A DNA stretch of 7,882 nt from an uncultured Beijerinckiaceae bacterium (lineage in GTDB: Bacteria; Pseudomonadota; Alphaproteobacteria; Rhizobiales; Beijerinckiaceae). A program made the position numbers and the translations under genes. Positions 1 through 6,373 of the stretch are shown one piece after another. The notes under the pieces are model-generated. The model had not been told where the DNA came from and ran no database searches. It worked only from the letters and a program-made list of their open reading frames with translations. The stretch is from the NCBI GenBank assembly GCA_937863205.1, contig CALMGA010000293.1, positions 15,910-23,791 on the forward strand, in the 5' to 3' direction. The stretch's first letter is position 1; each line of letters begins with the position of its first letter.

Positions 1-7
1 GGTCCCT

Positions 8-1060
8 TTAGGCGGGAACGCTGACGGCGTTGGCGGTCCTTTGCCCGCAGGCGTGGCAGAAGCGGGCGAAGGTGCTCTTGCGCTCGCCGCACGACGGGCA
101 GCGCTCGAAGACGCCGATCCCGCAGTGCGGGCAGAAGTTGGTGGCGCCATCGAGGGCGATCGGCCGCTCGCAACCGGGACAGGCCTTCCTGGCCAGCCGC
201 GCGAAGGCCTGGTCGGCGATGATCTCGACGCGCCGCTGCACATCGGGTCGCGCTTCCTCCGCGCGCTGGCGCTCGCCGTAGGCCTGCAGGGCCTTGATGG
301 CCGCCCGGCCCATGATCAGCGTCACGATCAAGCCGACGCCGTAGCGCACGTATCCGCCGTAGCTCGGCAGGTAGGGCACGAGCTCGACGAAGAAGCAGTA
401 GGCGGCGGCGAAGGCGAAGCCCCAGACGAACGGCCAGTTGCGGGTGTGGCGACGCTTCAGCAGCAGCCAGCCGGCGAGAACGAGCAGGGGCAGGGTGAGC
501 GCCAGGCGGTAGGCGAAGACGCGCAGATCCTGGCGCTGTTCCTCTGCGGCCAGCTTCGCCCCGGCTTGCGCGCGCAGATCGTCCTGCGCGCGGGCCTGTT
601 CGCCTTCCCGCTCCGTCAGGGTCAGGCGCGACCTGTCAATCGCCTCCAGCTGTTCCTCGATCGCGCGTTCGGCCGCCTTCAGCGAGTCGAGGCGTTGCGT
701 GCGCTCGACGAGGCCTGGGTCCTGATCGACGCGCTGCGTGGCGTTCCGGGTCTTGAGCCAGTTGGCGAAGCTCGCCTGCTCCGCGGCCGTCGCCGCGCGG
801 GCGGCGTCGAGGGCGAGGCGCGCTTCCGCCGTTTTGCGACGGTTGTCCTCCTGCGCCCGACGGGTTTGCTTGAGCGCCGATGCGGCCGCCTCATCCTGCG
901 GACGATCGAGGAACTGTTCCAGCGTGAACCTTCGCTCGACATGGGGAAGGTCGTCCACGAGGAGCGAGCCCAACCCGATCAGGAAGCCGGCGAACACCAG
1001 GGCGACGAGCCAGAGGGCAAGCCGGAACCAGCGTTCGGAGAGTCTCAAGGCCGACCCCAT
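8..1060 (-). CDS. Membrane protein with long coiled coil and C-terminal double zinc ribbon
   Basis: Hypothetical 350-residue inner-membrane protein. Visible parts in order: TM helix about residues 12-34; a charged Ala/Glu/Arg/Gln-rich segment (about 55-180) that reads as a long coiled coil; three more hydrophobic helices (about 183-201, 210-228, 238-256); a polar linker; then two zinc-ribbon knuckle pairs. The ribbon cysteines are C294/C297 with C310/C313, and C321/C324 with C335/C338, all CxxC, typical of the double zinc ribbon (DZANK-like) fold. The ATG is preceded by a good Shine-Dalgarno (GAGGGAGA about 7 bases upstream). It starts 17 bases after the LysR-type gene stop, so it is probably co-transcribed with that gene and the MFS gene. 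I do not recognise a named family. An even number of TM helices would put coiled coil and ribbons on defined sides, but topology is inference. Role unknown; sensing or assembly of a membrane complex are only guesses. Confidence 0.85.
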   Translation of the reverse strand: MGSALRLSERWFRLALWLVALVFAGFLIGLGSLLVDDLPHVERRFTLEQFLDRPQDEAAASALKQTRRAQEDNRRKTAEARLALDAARAATAAEQASFANWLKTRNATQRVDQDPGLVERTQRLDSLKAAERAIEEQLEAIDRSRLTLTEREGEQARAQDDLRAQAGAKLAAEEQRQDLRVFAYRLALTLPLLVLAGWLLLKRRHTRNWPFVWGFAFAAAYCFFVELVPYLPSYGGYVRYGVGLIVTLIMGRAAIKALQAYGERQRAEEARPDVQRRVEIIADQAFARLARKACPGCERPIALDGATNFCPHCGIGVFERCPSCGERKSTFARFCHACGQRTANAVSVPA

Positions 1061-1076
1061 CCGTGTTCTCCCTCGT

Positions 1077-1991
1077 TCAGGGGCCGGCCGCTCGCCCCGG
1101 CGCCAGCAGGCGCTGCCCCAGCCGCTCGGCTTCGCGCACCAGGGCGTTGACCAGCGGGTTCATCGCGTAGCGCGGCGACACGATCAGCCCGACCATGTGG
1201 CTGACTTCGGGGGCGGTGATCGGCACGGCGCGGATCTCCGGCCGCAGGGCGAGACCCTCGGGCAGGGTCGCCGGCAGGATGGACGACACGGCGCCGCTCG
1301 CCACCTGCGCCAGCAGGGCCACGATCGAGTTCGACTCGAAGGCGGCCTCCAGGGGGGCGCCGGCCTCGCGCAGCAGCTGGTCGATGATGCGGCGGTTCTG
1401 CATGTCGGGGGTCATCAGCCCCAGCGCGACGTCGCCGAGGTCGCGCCAGCGGACGGCGTCGTGGCCGCCGAAGCGTCCGTCGCGGGGGGTGAGCAGGCAG
1501 TAGGACTCGCGGTAGAGCGGCACCGTCTTCACGTCGCCGATCGCCTCGTTGTCGAGATAGGTGATGCCGCCGTCGATCTGGAGGTTGGCGAGTTCGTCCA
1601 GCGTGGCCGCGGAGGTCGACGAGGTGACGGTGAAGCGCACGGCCGGATGCTCGCCGCGAAACGGCGTGGTCAGCATCGGCACGGTGGCCAGCGCGGTGGG
1701 GATGCAGCCCAGGCGGACGTGGCCGGCCAGCCCCCGGCGCAGGGCGTCGAGGTCCTGGCGCATCGCCTCCGCGTCGCCGACGATGCGGCGCGCCCATGCC
1801 AGCACGTGCTCGCCCTCCGGCGTGAAGCCCTGGAAGCGCGAGGACCGCCGCACGATCACCACGCCGAGCTTTTCTTCAAGCTGCTTCAGCCCGACCGACA
1901 TGGTCGGCTGGGTTACGCCGCAGGCATCGGCGGCGCGGCCGAAGTGCTGCTCGCGGGCCAGCGCCAGCACGTAGTTGAGCTTGTCGATCAA
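1077..1991 (-). CDS. LysR-type transcriptional regulator
   Basis: A 304-residue LysR-family DNA-binding regulator, the usual length for the family. The N-terminal winged helix-turn-helix lies at about residues 4-62, with typical signature residues (FGRAADACGVTQPTMS, then LKQLEEKLG and FTPEG). A linker helix follows (about 62-90), then a periplasmic-binding-protein-like effector domain (about 91-295). The start is inferred to be TTG at 1991: no ATG precedes the HTH, and translation from TTG gives the usual MIDKLNYVLALA opening. That TTG overlaps the transporter stop (TTGA), suggesting translational coupling. From memory it resembles LysR proteins found beside formate dehydrogenase (fds) genes in alphaproteobacteria, but no such genes are here. 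It may regulate the transporter it is coupled to and the divergent oxidoreductase; the inverted repeat at 3338-3377 is a candidate site. The effector is unknown. Confidence 0.93.
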   Translation of the reverse strand: MIDKLNYVLALAREQHFGRAADACGVTQPTMSVGLKQLEEKLGVVIVRRSSRFQGFTPEGEHVLAWARRIVGDAEAMRQDLDALRRGLAGHVRLGCIPTALATVPMLTTPFRGEHPAVRFTVTSSTSAATLDELANLQIDGGITYLDNEAIGDVKTVPLYRESYCLLTPRDGRFGGHDAVRWRDLGDVALGLMTPDMQNRRIIDQLLREAGAPLEAAFESNSIVALLAQVASGAVSSILPATLPEGLALRPEIRAVPITAPEVSHMVGLIVSPRYAMNPLVNALVREAERLGQRLLAPGRAAGP

Positions 1992-3304
1992 TCGAGGTCC
2001 CGGCCCCCCGTTTCCGGCATCAGCAAGGCGGCGAGCGTGCCGAACACGCTGAAGGCGGCGAGGTAGTAGGCCGGGGCGAGCTTGTCGCCGCTCAGGACGA
2101 TCAGCTTGTTGACGACATAGTTGGTGCTGCCGCCGAAGATCGACACGGCCAGCGCGTAGACGATCGACAGGCCGGCCGAGCGCACCGCGCGGGGCAGCGA
2201 CTCGGGGATGCCGACGATGATCGCGGCGGCGTTCACCGACGACAGGGCCGAGAGCAGGAAGGTGACGGCGTAGACGGTCACCGCCGTCGGGTTCGCCTTG
2301 AGCGCGACGAAGGCCGGCACGGCCAGCACCACGATGAGGGCGCGCGGCCAGATCATCACCGGGCGACGGCCGAAGCGGTCGGCGAGCCAGCCGCCGACGA
2401 GGGGAAACACGATGGAGGCGAGGCCGAGCGCGATGGGCACGGCCGTGGACACCGCCTCGGTGAGGCCCAGCGTCGACCTGGCGTAGGTCGGCATGTTGGT
2501 GCCAACCGAGGCCGAGACGGTGGAGGCGGCGATCACCATGAAGGTCACGCCGAGCAGCCGGGCGTGGTCGCGCCACAGGCGGCGCAGCACGGCGAGCGCC
2601 GATGCCGGGGCTTCCGCACCCTCGCCACCCGTTTCCGGGAGGTGCGAGCGGATCACCAGACCGACCGGCACCACCGTGATGCCGAGCAGGAACATCACCC
2701 GCCACCCCCATTGACTCATCGCCGCGCCGCCGATGAGCAGCGCCAGCACGGTGGAGATGATGCCGGCGAAGAAGGCGGCGCAGCCCTGGCTGGCGATCTG
2801 CCAGGAAGCGATGAAGCCGCGGTGCGCCGGCGGCGCCGCTTCCAGCAGGTAGGCGGTGGAGGGTCCGACCTCGCCGCCGAGCGCGAGGCCCTGGATCAGC
2901 CGCCCGACGATCACCAGCACCTGCGCCCACGCGCCGATGGCGGCATAGCCCGGCGTCAAGGCGAGCATCAACATGCCCACAGCCATCAAGGCGATGGTGA
3001 GGAGCATCGCCGGCTTGCGCCCGGCCCGGTCGGCGAAGGCGCCGATCACCGCGCCGCCGACCAGGCGCATCACGTAGCCGGCGCCGAACAGGGCGAGCGA
3101 GGCGAGCAGGCTCTGGATCGGGTCCTTGGAGGGGAAGAAGGCCTGCCCGATCGGCTCGGCGAAGAAGGCGTAGGTGGTGAAGTCGTAGAATTCCAGCGCG
3201 TTGCCGAGGATCACGGCCGCCACGGCGCGACGCTCCAGCGGCGGGTGCCCGGCGGGCGGGCCGCGATCGGGTGTGTCGTGCAGCGCGGCTGGGGCGGACG
3301 TCAT
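1988..3304 (-). CDS. MFS transporter, metabolite:H+ symporter (MHS) type
   Basis: A 438-residue integral membrane transporter with about 12 hydrophobic helices. It carries MHS/sugar-porter style motifs: EFYDFTTYAFFA in the first helix (residues 39-50), motif A in the first half (GAFADRAGRKP, 88-98), RLIQGLALGGEVGPSTAYL (135-153) with the acidic E145, HRG at 161-163, and the second motif A (GGWLADRFGRRP, 304-315). The MHS family includes ProP, KgtP, ShiA and CitA-type proton symporters for organic acids, osmolytes and related solutes; the substrate cannot be read from sequence. The ATG at 3304 is chosen over an in-frame upstream start because AGGG sits six bases before it and the 18-residue extension is Arg-rich and unlike the family. 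It is first in a minus-strand operon with the LysR-type regulator, whose start overlaps its stop. Confidence 0.93.
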   Translation of the reverse strand: MTSAPAALHDTPDRGPPAGHPPLERRAVAAVILGNALEFYDFTTYAFFAEPIGQAFFPSKDPIQSLLASLALFGAGYVMRLVGGAVIGAFADRAGRKPAMLLTIALMAVGMLMLALTPGYAAIGAWAQVLVIVGRLIQGLALGGEVGPSTAYLLEAAPPAHRGFIASWQIASQGCAAFFAGIISTVLALLIGGAAMSQWGWRVMFLLGITVVPVGLVIRSHLPETGGEGAEAPASALAVLRRLWRDHARLLGVTFMVIAASTVSASVGTNMPTYARSTLGLTEAVSTAVPIALGLASIVFPLVGGWLADRFGRRPVMIWPRALIVVLAVPAFVALKANPTAVTVYAVTFLLSALSSVNAAAIIVGIPESLPRAVRSAGLSIVYALAVSIFGGSTNYVVNKLIVLSGDKLAPAYYLAAFSVFGTLAALLMPETGGRDLD

Positions 3305-3431
3305 GATCGACCCTAACGCGGGCTCCGCGCGGCGGCCAGGGCGCAGGCGCCTCCGCACGCGCCCTTACCTGCGCCCTTGCCCGTTCCCCCGCGACGACCG
3401 ACATGTTGCCCGAACACACGAGCGAGACGCG
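3305..3431. promoter_or_regulatory. Divergent intergenic region with perfect 10-bp inverted repeat
   Basis: This 127-bp region separates the divergently oriented transporter and molybdo-oxidoreductase genes and must hold both promoters. AGGGCGCAGG (3338-3347) is repeated in perfect inverted orientation as CCTGCGCCCT (3368-3377) with a 20-bp spacer, so the half-site centres are about 30 bp apart, roughly three helical turns. The right arm also lies in a short direct repeat, GCGCCCTT(A/G)CC, at 3359-3369 and 3371-3381. I could not pick convincing -35/-10 boxes. An operator for the LysR-type regulator encoded downstream of the transporter is an inference; the region is so GC-rich that chance repeats are possible. 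Confidence 0.4.
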
Positions 3432-4091
3432 ATGACCGACGACCTGCCGCCCGACTCCAAGCTGACCCGCTCCAAGCAGCGCTGGGCGGACGAGGGCAAG
3501 TTCCTGACCGGGCGGGAAACGCGGCCGGACGCCGAGCGGCTGCCGCCCGGCCAGCACCTCGTGCGCGACTGGCCGGTGCTCGACCTCGGGCAAACGCCCA
3601 ACGTGCCGCGCGAACGTTGGACGCTGGATGTCACGGGCGCCGTCGCCCACAGGCTGCATTGGGACTGGGCCGCCTTCCAGGCGCAACGCCAGGACACGCT
3701 CACCACCGACATCCACTGCGTCACCACCTGGTCGCGATACGACAACCGGTGGCAGGGGATCACCACGCGCCGCCTGCTCGACATCGTGCAGCCCGACGCC
3801 GCCGCGCGCTATGTCGTGCTGCAGTCGTCCGACGGCTACACCACCAACCTGCCGCTCGCCGACTTCGCCTCGCCCGAGGCGATGATCGTGCACTCCTGGG
3901 AGGGCAAGCCGCTGACCCGCGACCACGGCGGCCCGGTGCGCCTCATCGTGCCGCACCTGTATCTGTGGAAGAGCGCGAAATGGCTCAACGCCATCACCTT
4001 CCGCACCGACGACCATCCCGGCTTCTGGGAAACGCGCGGCTACCACGACCGCGGCGACCCGTGGCAGGAGCAGCGCTATTCCGACGATTGA
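3432..4091 (+). CDS. Sulfite oxidase-like molybdopterin-dependent oxidoreductase
   Basis: A 219-residue protein of the oxidoreductase molybdopterin-binding (SuoX/YedY/YuiH, COG2041-type) superfamily; the compact stand-alone members are about 200-220 residues, as here. The key Mo-coordinating cysteine is C96 in TTDIHCVTTWSRYDN. Other family landmarks are PGQHLVRDWPVLDLG (39-53), SSDGYTTNLPL (132-142), HGGPVRLIVPHLYLWKSAKW (165-184) and GFWETRGYH near the end. There is no signal or Tat peptide, heme domain or dimerisation domain, so it is probably cytoplasmic and needs an unknown electron partner. The physiological substrate of this subgroup is not established, and sulfite should not be assumed. 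The ATG at 3432 is chosen because upstream in-frame codons are antisense to the transporter gene and the family starts near this point; the Shine-Dalgarno is weak (GAGCGAGA). It is divergent from the transporter-regulator operon. Confidence 0.92.
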   Translation: MTDDLPPDSKLTRSKQRWADEGKFLTGRETRPDAERLPPGQHLVRDWPVLDLGQTPNVPRERWTLDVTGAVAHRLHWDWAAFQAQRQDTLTTDIHCVTTWSRYDNRWQGITTRRLLDIVQPDAAARYVVLQSSDGYTTNLPLADFASPEAMIVHSWEGKPLTRDHGGPVRLIVPHLYLWKSAKWLNAITFRTDDHPGFWETRGYHDRGDPWQEQRYSDD

Positions 4092-4140
4092 GGGTGCGGG
4101 CGCAGCCGGTCCGTCCGGCATCAAAACGGCGCGGTTGCGC

Positions 4141-4169
4141 TTGACGGACGGGACCGCACTCGCCACTCT
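4141..4169 (+). promoter_or_regulatory. Candidate promoter of the thi operon
   Basis: TTGACG (4141-4146) matches five of six bases of the consensus -35 box. At 17 bp spacing CACTCT (4164-4169) is a weak -10, as is common in GC-rich alphaproteobacteria. Transcription would begin around 4175, just before the riboswitch P1 stem at 4180, which supports the placement. The -35 also lies in the right arm of an inverted repeat, GTCCGTC (4109-4115) / GACGGAC (4143-4149). The remainder of the 88-base gap after the oxidoreductase stop shows only a small GCCGG/CCGGC hairpin (4105-4119) with no T-run. Confidence 0.4.
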
Positions 4170-4179
4170 TCCTTTCGAA

Positions 4180-4300
4180 GCCAAGGGGATCCCCGCCAGG
4201 GGGCTGAGAGGCCGGCAGCATCGCAGCGTTCGCAAGATGAGGGCGCGATGGCCCGGCGACCCTTCGAACCTGATCCAGTTCGCGCTGGCGGAGGGATGGC
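4180..4300 (+). ncRNA. TPP riboswitch (THI box) aptamer
   Basis: A thiamin-pyrophosphate-sensing aptamer in the leader of thiOSGE. The conserved THI-box blocks are present in order: GGGG then a CCCC-gcca-GGGG hairpin (P3, about 4191-4202), CTGAGA (4204-4209), ACCCTT (4259-4264), GAACCTGATC (4266-4275), a CCAG/CTGG stem (4275-4278/4285-4288), and GCGGAGGGA (4288-4296). GCCA (4180-4183) can pair with TGGC (4297-4300) as P1. Between CTGAGA and ACCCTT lies a 49-base insertion that folds as an extra stem: GCCGG (4211-4215) with CCGGC (4253-4257), and ATCGC (4220-4224) with GCGAT (4245-4249). By family knowledge, TPP binding represses the downstream thiamin genes. No T-run follows, so control of translation initiation is more likely than intrinsic termination. 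Confidence 0.95.
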
Positions 4301-4388
4301 ACCGGGCCCATGATTTCCATTGCCCCTCCATACCATCGCCGCCGGATCGCCTTGAAAGGCCTTGCCTGATGCGCCCGAGCGATCCCCA
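4290..4388 (+). promoter_or_regulatory. Riboswitch expression platform
   Basis: The leader between aptamer and thiO contains two hand-drawn competing structures. GGAGGG-ATGG (4290-4299), which is the aptamer's 3' edge, can pair with CCAT (4317-4320) and CCCTCC (4324-4329), with a three-base bulge. This would destroy P1 and is therefore mutually exclusive with the TPP-bound fold. GGATCGC (4344-4350) can pair perfectly with GCGATCC (4379-4385), enclosing the AAAGG Shine-Dalgarno-like site (4355-4359), TTG 4362 and ATG 4369, and ending just before the GTG start at 4389. The absence of a U-tract favours translational control or Rho-dependent termination. The switching order is inference. Confidence 0.5.
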
Positions 4389-4392
4389 GTGA
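4369..4392 (+). CDS. Possible 7-residue leader ORF coupled to thiO
   Basis: ATG at 4369 opens a seven-codon frame (MRPSDPQ) whose TGA stop at 4390-4392 overlaps the proposed thiO GTG start (GTGA). AAAGG at 4355-4359 is nine bases upstream, a better ribosome-binding arrangement than either thiO start has on its own. If translated, terminating ribosomes would be delivered directly to the thiO start, so riboswitch control of this site would control the whole operon. It may also be chance; such a short frame has no statistical support. Confidence 0.25.
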   Translation: MRPSDPQ

Positions 4393-5417
4393 GCGATACG
4401 CTGCCCGACATCGCCGTTCTCGGCGCCGGCATCGCCGGCCTCACTGCGGCCACCGAGTTCGTGCGCGCGGGCTGCCGCGTCACCCTGCACGAGCGCGCGG
4501 CCGAGGCGGGGCGCGGCTGCTCGTTCTACGCCGGCGGCATGATCGCTCCCTGGTGCGAGGCGGAATCCTCCGAGCCGGCCATCGTGGATCTCGGCCTGCA
4601 ATCGCTGCGCTACTGGCGCGACACCGTGCCGGTGGCGCTCACCAACGGCAGCCTGCTGGTGGCCCCCGCGCGCGACCTGCCCGAACTCGCCCGCTTCGGC
4701 CGCCGCACGTCGAACTTCGAGACGCTTGACGCCGACGCCCTCGCCGCGCTGGAGCCCGACCTCGCCGGCCGCTTCGCCCGCGCGCTGTTCTTCAAGGACG
4801 AGGCCCATCTCGACCCGCGCGTCGCGGTCGGCGAACTGCTCCGCCGCCTGCGGGAAAGCCCGCTCGCCACGTTGCGCTTCGGCTCCGACGGAAGCGAAGC
4901 GGAGGGTGACTGGATCATCGACTGCCGCGGCCACGCCGCGCGCGACCGGCTGCCGGACCTGCGCGGGGTCAAGGGCGAGATGGCGGTGCTGCACACGTCA
5001 GATATCGCCTTCTCGCGGCCGGTGCAGCTTCTGCACCCGCGCACCCCCGTCTACGTCGTGCCGCGCGGCGACGGACGCTTCATGGTCGGCGCCACCTCCA
5101 TCGAGAACGAGGAGCGCGGCCGGGTGCGCGCCCGCGCCCTGCTCGACCTGCTGGGCGCCGCCTATACGATCCATCCCGCCTTCGGCGAGGCGGAGGTGGT
5201 GGAGATCGGATGCGACCTGCGCCCGGCCTTTCCCGACAACATGCCGGCGATCCGCCGCGACGGCCGCCGGCTGTTCATCAACGGGCTGTACCGCCACGGC
5301 TTCCTGGTCGCGCCGGCGCTCGCCATGGCGGCGGTGCGGATCGTGCTCCAGGGCCGTGAAGCGGACTCCCATCCCGAGGCTTTCCATGCTCATCAGCGTC
5401 AACGGCAAACCGCATGA
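4389..5417 (+). CDS. thiO: Glycine oxidase ThiO (FAD-dependent)
   Basis: A 342-residue FAD-dependent D-amino-acid-oxidase-fold enzyme. ThiO oxidises glycine to iminoacetate (dehydroglycine), the two-carbon unit used by ThiG for the thiazole ring of thiamin. The dinucleotide-binding motif is VLGAGIAGL (G12, G14, G17), with the acidic residue ending the second strand at E35. CSFYAGGMIAPWCE (44-57), RGVKGEMAVLH (192-202), VYVVPRGDGRFMVGATSIE (221-239), LRPAFPDNMPAIR (277-289) and NGLYRHGFLVAPAL (298-311) match the ThiO pattern. The start is uncertain: GTG 4389 (chosen; it puts the FAD motif at the usual distance and overlaps the mini-ORF stop) or TTG 4362 (nine residues longer, AAAGG only two bases upstream). 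It is the first gene after the TPP riboswitch and overlaps thiS by 32 bases. Confidence 0.93.
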   Translation: MSDTLPDIAVLGAGIAGLTAATEFVRAGCRVTLHERAAEAGRGCSFYAGGMIAPWCEAESSEPAIVDLGLQSLRYWRDTVPVALTNGSLLVAPARDLPELARFGRRTSNFETLDADALAALEPDLAGRFARALFFKDEAHLDPRVAVGELLRRLRESPLATLRFGSDGSEAEGDWIIDCRGHAARDRLPDLRGVKGEMAVLHTSDIAFSRPVQLLHPRTPVYVVPRGDGRFMVGATSIENEERGRVRARALLDLLGAAYTIHPAFGEAEVVEIGCDLRPAFPDNMPAIRRDGRRLFINGLYRHGFLVAPALAMAAVRIVLQGREADSHPEAFHAHQRQRQTA

Positions 5418-5583
5418 GATCGCGGCGGCGACGCTGGCCGCCCTTCTCGACGAGCTGGACTACGGCGACGCCACCGTGGCGACGGCCGTGAACCAGGCCT
5501 TCGTACGCGCCGTGGACCGCCCGGCGACGCCGCTGAGCGAGGGCGACGCGGTCGAGATCCTCACCCCGCGGCAGGGCGGCTAG
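5386..5583 (+). CDS. thiS: Sulfur carrier protein ThiS
   Basis: A 65-residue ubiquitin-like sulfur carrier. The C-terminal Gly-Gly (residues 64-65, in PRQGG) is the essential feature: it is adenylated and converted to a thiocarboxylate that donates sulfur to ThiG. The opening [12 protein letters not shown], the LLDEL segment and the [13 protein letters not shown] end are all typical, and the length matches the family (about 65-70). The ATG at 5386 has a GAGG Shine-Dalgarno six bases upstream. It lies inside the end of thiO (32-base overlap in another frame) and ends four bases before thiG, so translation of the three genes is probably coupled. The adenylyltransferase (ThiF or MoeB-like) is not in the window. 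Confidence 0.95.
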   Translation: MLISVNGKPHEIAAATLAALLDELDYGDATVATAVNQAFVRAVDRPATPLSEGDAVEILTPRQGG

Positions 5584-5587
5584 GGCG

Positions 5588-6373
5588 ATGGGCGCTTCCG
5601 ATCCCGTCACCTTCTACGACGCGGCCTTCACCTCGCGCCTGCTGTGCGGCACCGCGCTGTTTCCGTCGCCAGCCACCATGGCCGACAGCGTGCGCGCGTC
5701 GGGGGCAGGAATCGTGACCGTGTCGCTGCGCCGCGAGTCCGGCTCGGGCCGGGCGGGTGAAAGCTTCTGGTCGCTGATCCGCGACCTGGGGGTGCGCGTG
5801 CTGCCCAACACCGCCGGCTGCCGCACGGTGAAGGAGGCGGTCACCACCGCGCAGATGGGGCGCGAGGTGTTCGGCACGCCCTGGGTCAAGCTGGAGGTGA
5901 TCGGCGAGGACGATACGCTACAGCCGGATCTCTTCGGCCTCGTCGAGGCGGCCGGCATCCTGGCGCGCGACGGCTTCCAGGTGTTCCCCTACACCACCGA
6001 GGACCTTGTCGCGGCGGAACGGCTGCTGGCGGCGGGCTGCGAGGTGCTGATGCCCTGGGGGGCGCCGATCGGCTCGGGACGCGGGCTCAACAACCGCTAC
6101 GGTCTGCAGTCGCTGCGCGCGCACTTCCGCGGCGTGCCGCTGGTGATCGATGCCGGGCTGGGGCTTCCCTCGCAGGCGGCCGAGGCGATGGAACTCGGCT
6201 ACGACGCGGTGCTGCTCAACACGGCGATCGCTCGGGCGGTCGACCCGCAAGCGATGGCGCGCGCCTTCGCGCTGGCCGTGGAGGCCGGGCGCCTCGCCTA
6301 TCGCGCCGGCGCGATGGAGCCGCGTGACATGGCCTCGCCCTCGACGCCGGTGATCGGGCGGGCGTTCAGTTGA
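5588..6373 (+). CDS. thiG: Thiazole synthase ThiG
   Basis: A 261-residue (beta/alpha)8-barrel enzyme that forms thiamin thiazole phosphate from deoxyxylulose 5-phosphate, the ThiO-made glycine imine and ThiS-thiocarboxylate sulfur. The Schiff-base lysine is K101 in [10 protein letters not shown]. Other family signatures are [14 protein letters not shown] (72-85), FPYTTEDL, the phosphate-binding [15 protein letters not shown] and [19 protein letters not shown], followed by [11 protein letters not shown]. Length is normal for ThiG. The ATG at 5588 follows the thiS stop by four bases with AGGG/GGCGGC upstream. Its stop TGA (6371-6373) overlaps the thiE TTG start. MPWGAP replaces the more common MPLGSP, which I believe is a tolerated alphaproteobacterial variation. 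Confidence 0.96.
   Translation: MGASDPVTFYDAAFTSRLLCGTALFPSPATMADSVRASGAGIVTVSLRRESGSGRAGESFWSLIRDLGVRVLPNTAGCRTVKEAVTTAQMGREVFGTPWVKLEVIGEDDTLQPDLFGLVEAAGILARDGFQVFPYTTEDLVAAERLLAAGCEVLMPWGAPIGSGRGLNNRYGLQSLRAHFRGVPLVIDAGLGLPSQAAEAMELGYDAVLLNTAIARAVDPQAMARAFALAVEAGRLAYRAGAMEPRDMASPSTPVIGRAFS

Noticed and set aside
41..1150. 369-residue plus-strand open frame
   Set aside because: Antisense to the zinc-ribbon membrane protein, whose cysteine motifs, TM helices and ribosome-binding site support the minus strand.
738..2066. 442-residue plus-strand open frame
   Set aside because: Low-complexity Arg/Ala/Gly/His-rich translation opposite the regulator and the zinc-ribbon gene, with no domain.
4105..4119. 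GCCGG/CCGGC hairpin after the oxidoreductase as a terminator
   Set aside because: Only a 5-bp stem and no following T-run; in this composition such stems occur by chance.
3377..4144. 255-residue plus-strand frame
   Set aside because: Out-of-frame shadow of the molybdo-oxidoreductase; Arg/Ala/His-rich with no motif.
1077..4994. 1305-residue open frame on the minus strand
   Set aside because: Only its last third (from TTG 1991) is a real gene, the LysR-type regulator. The rest runs through the transporter in another frame and antisense to the oxidoreductase and thiO; the long frame is an artefact of high GC.
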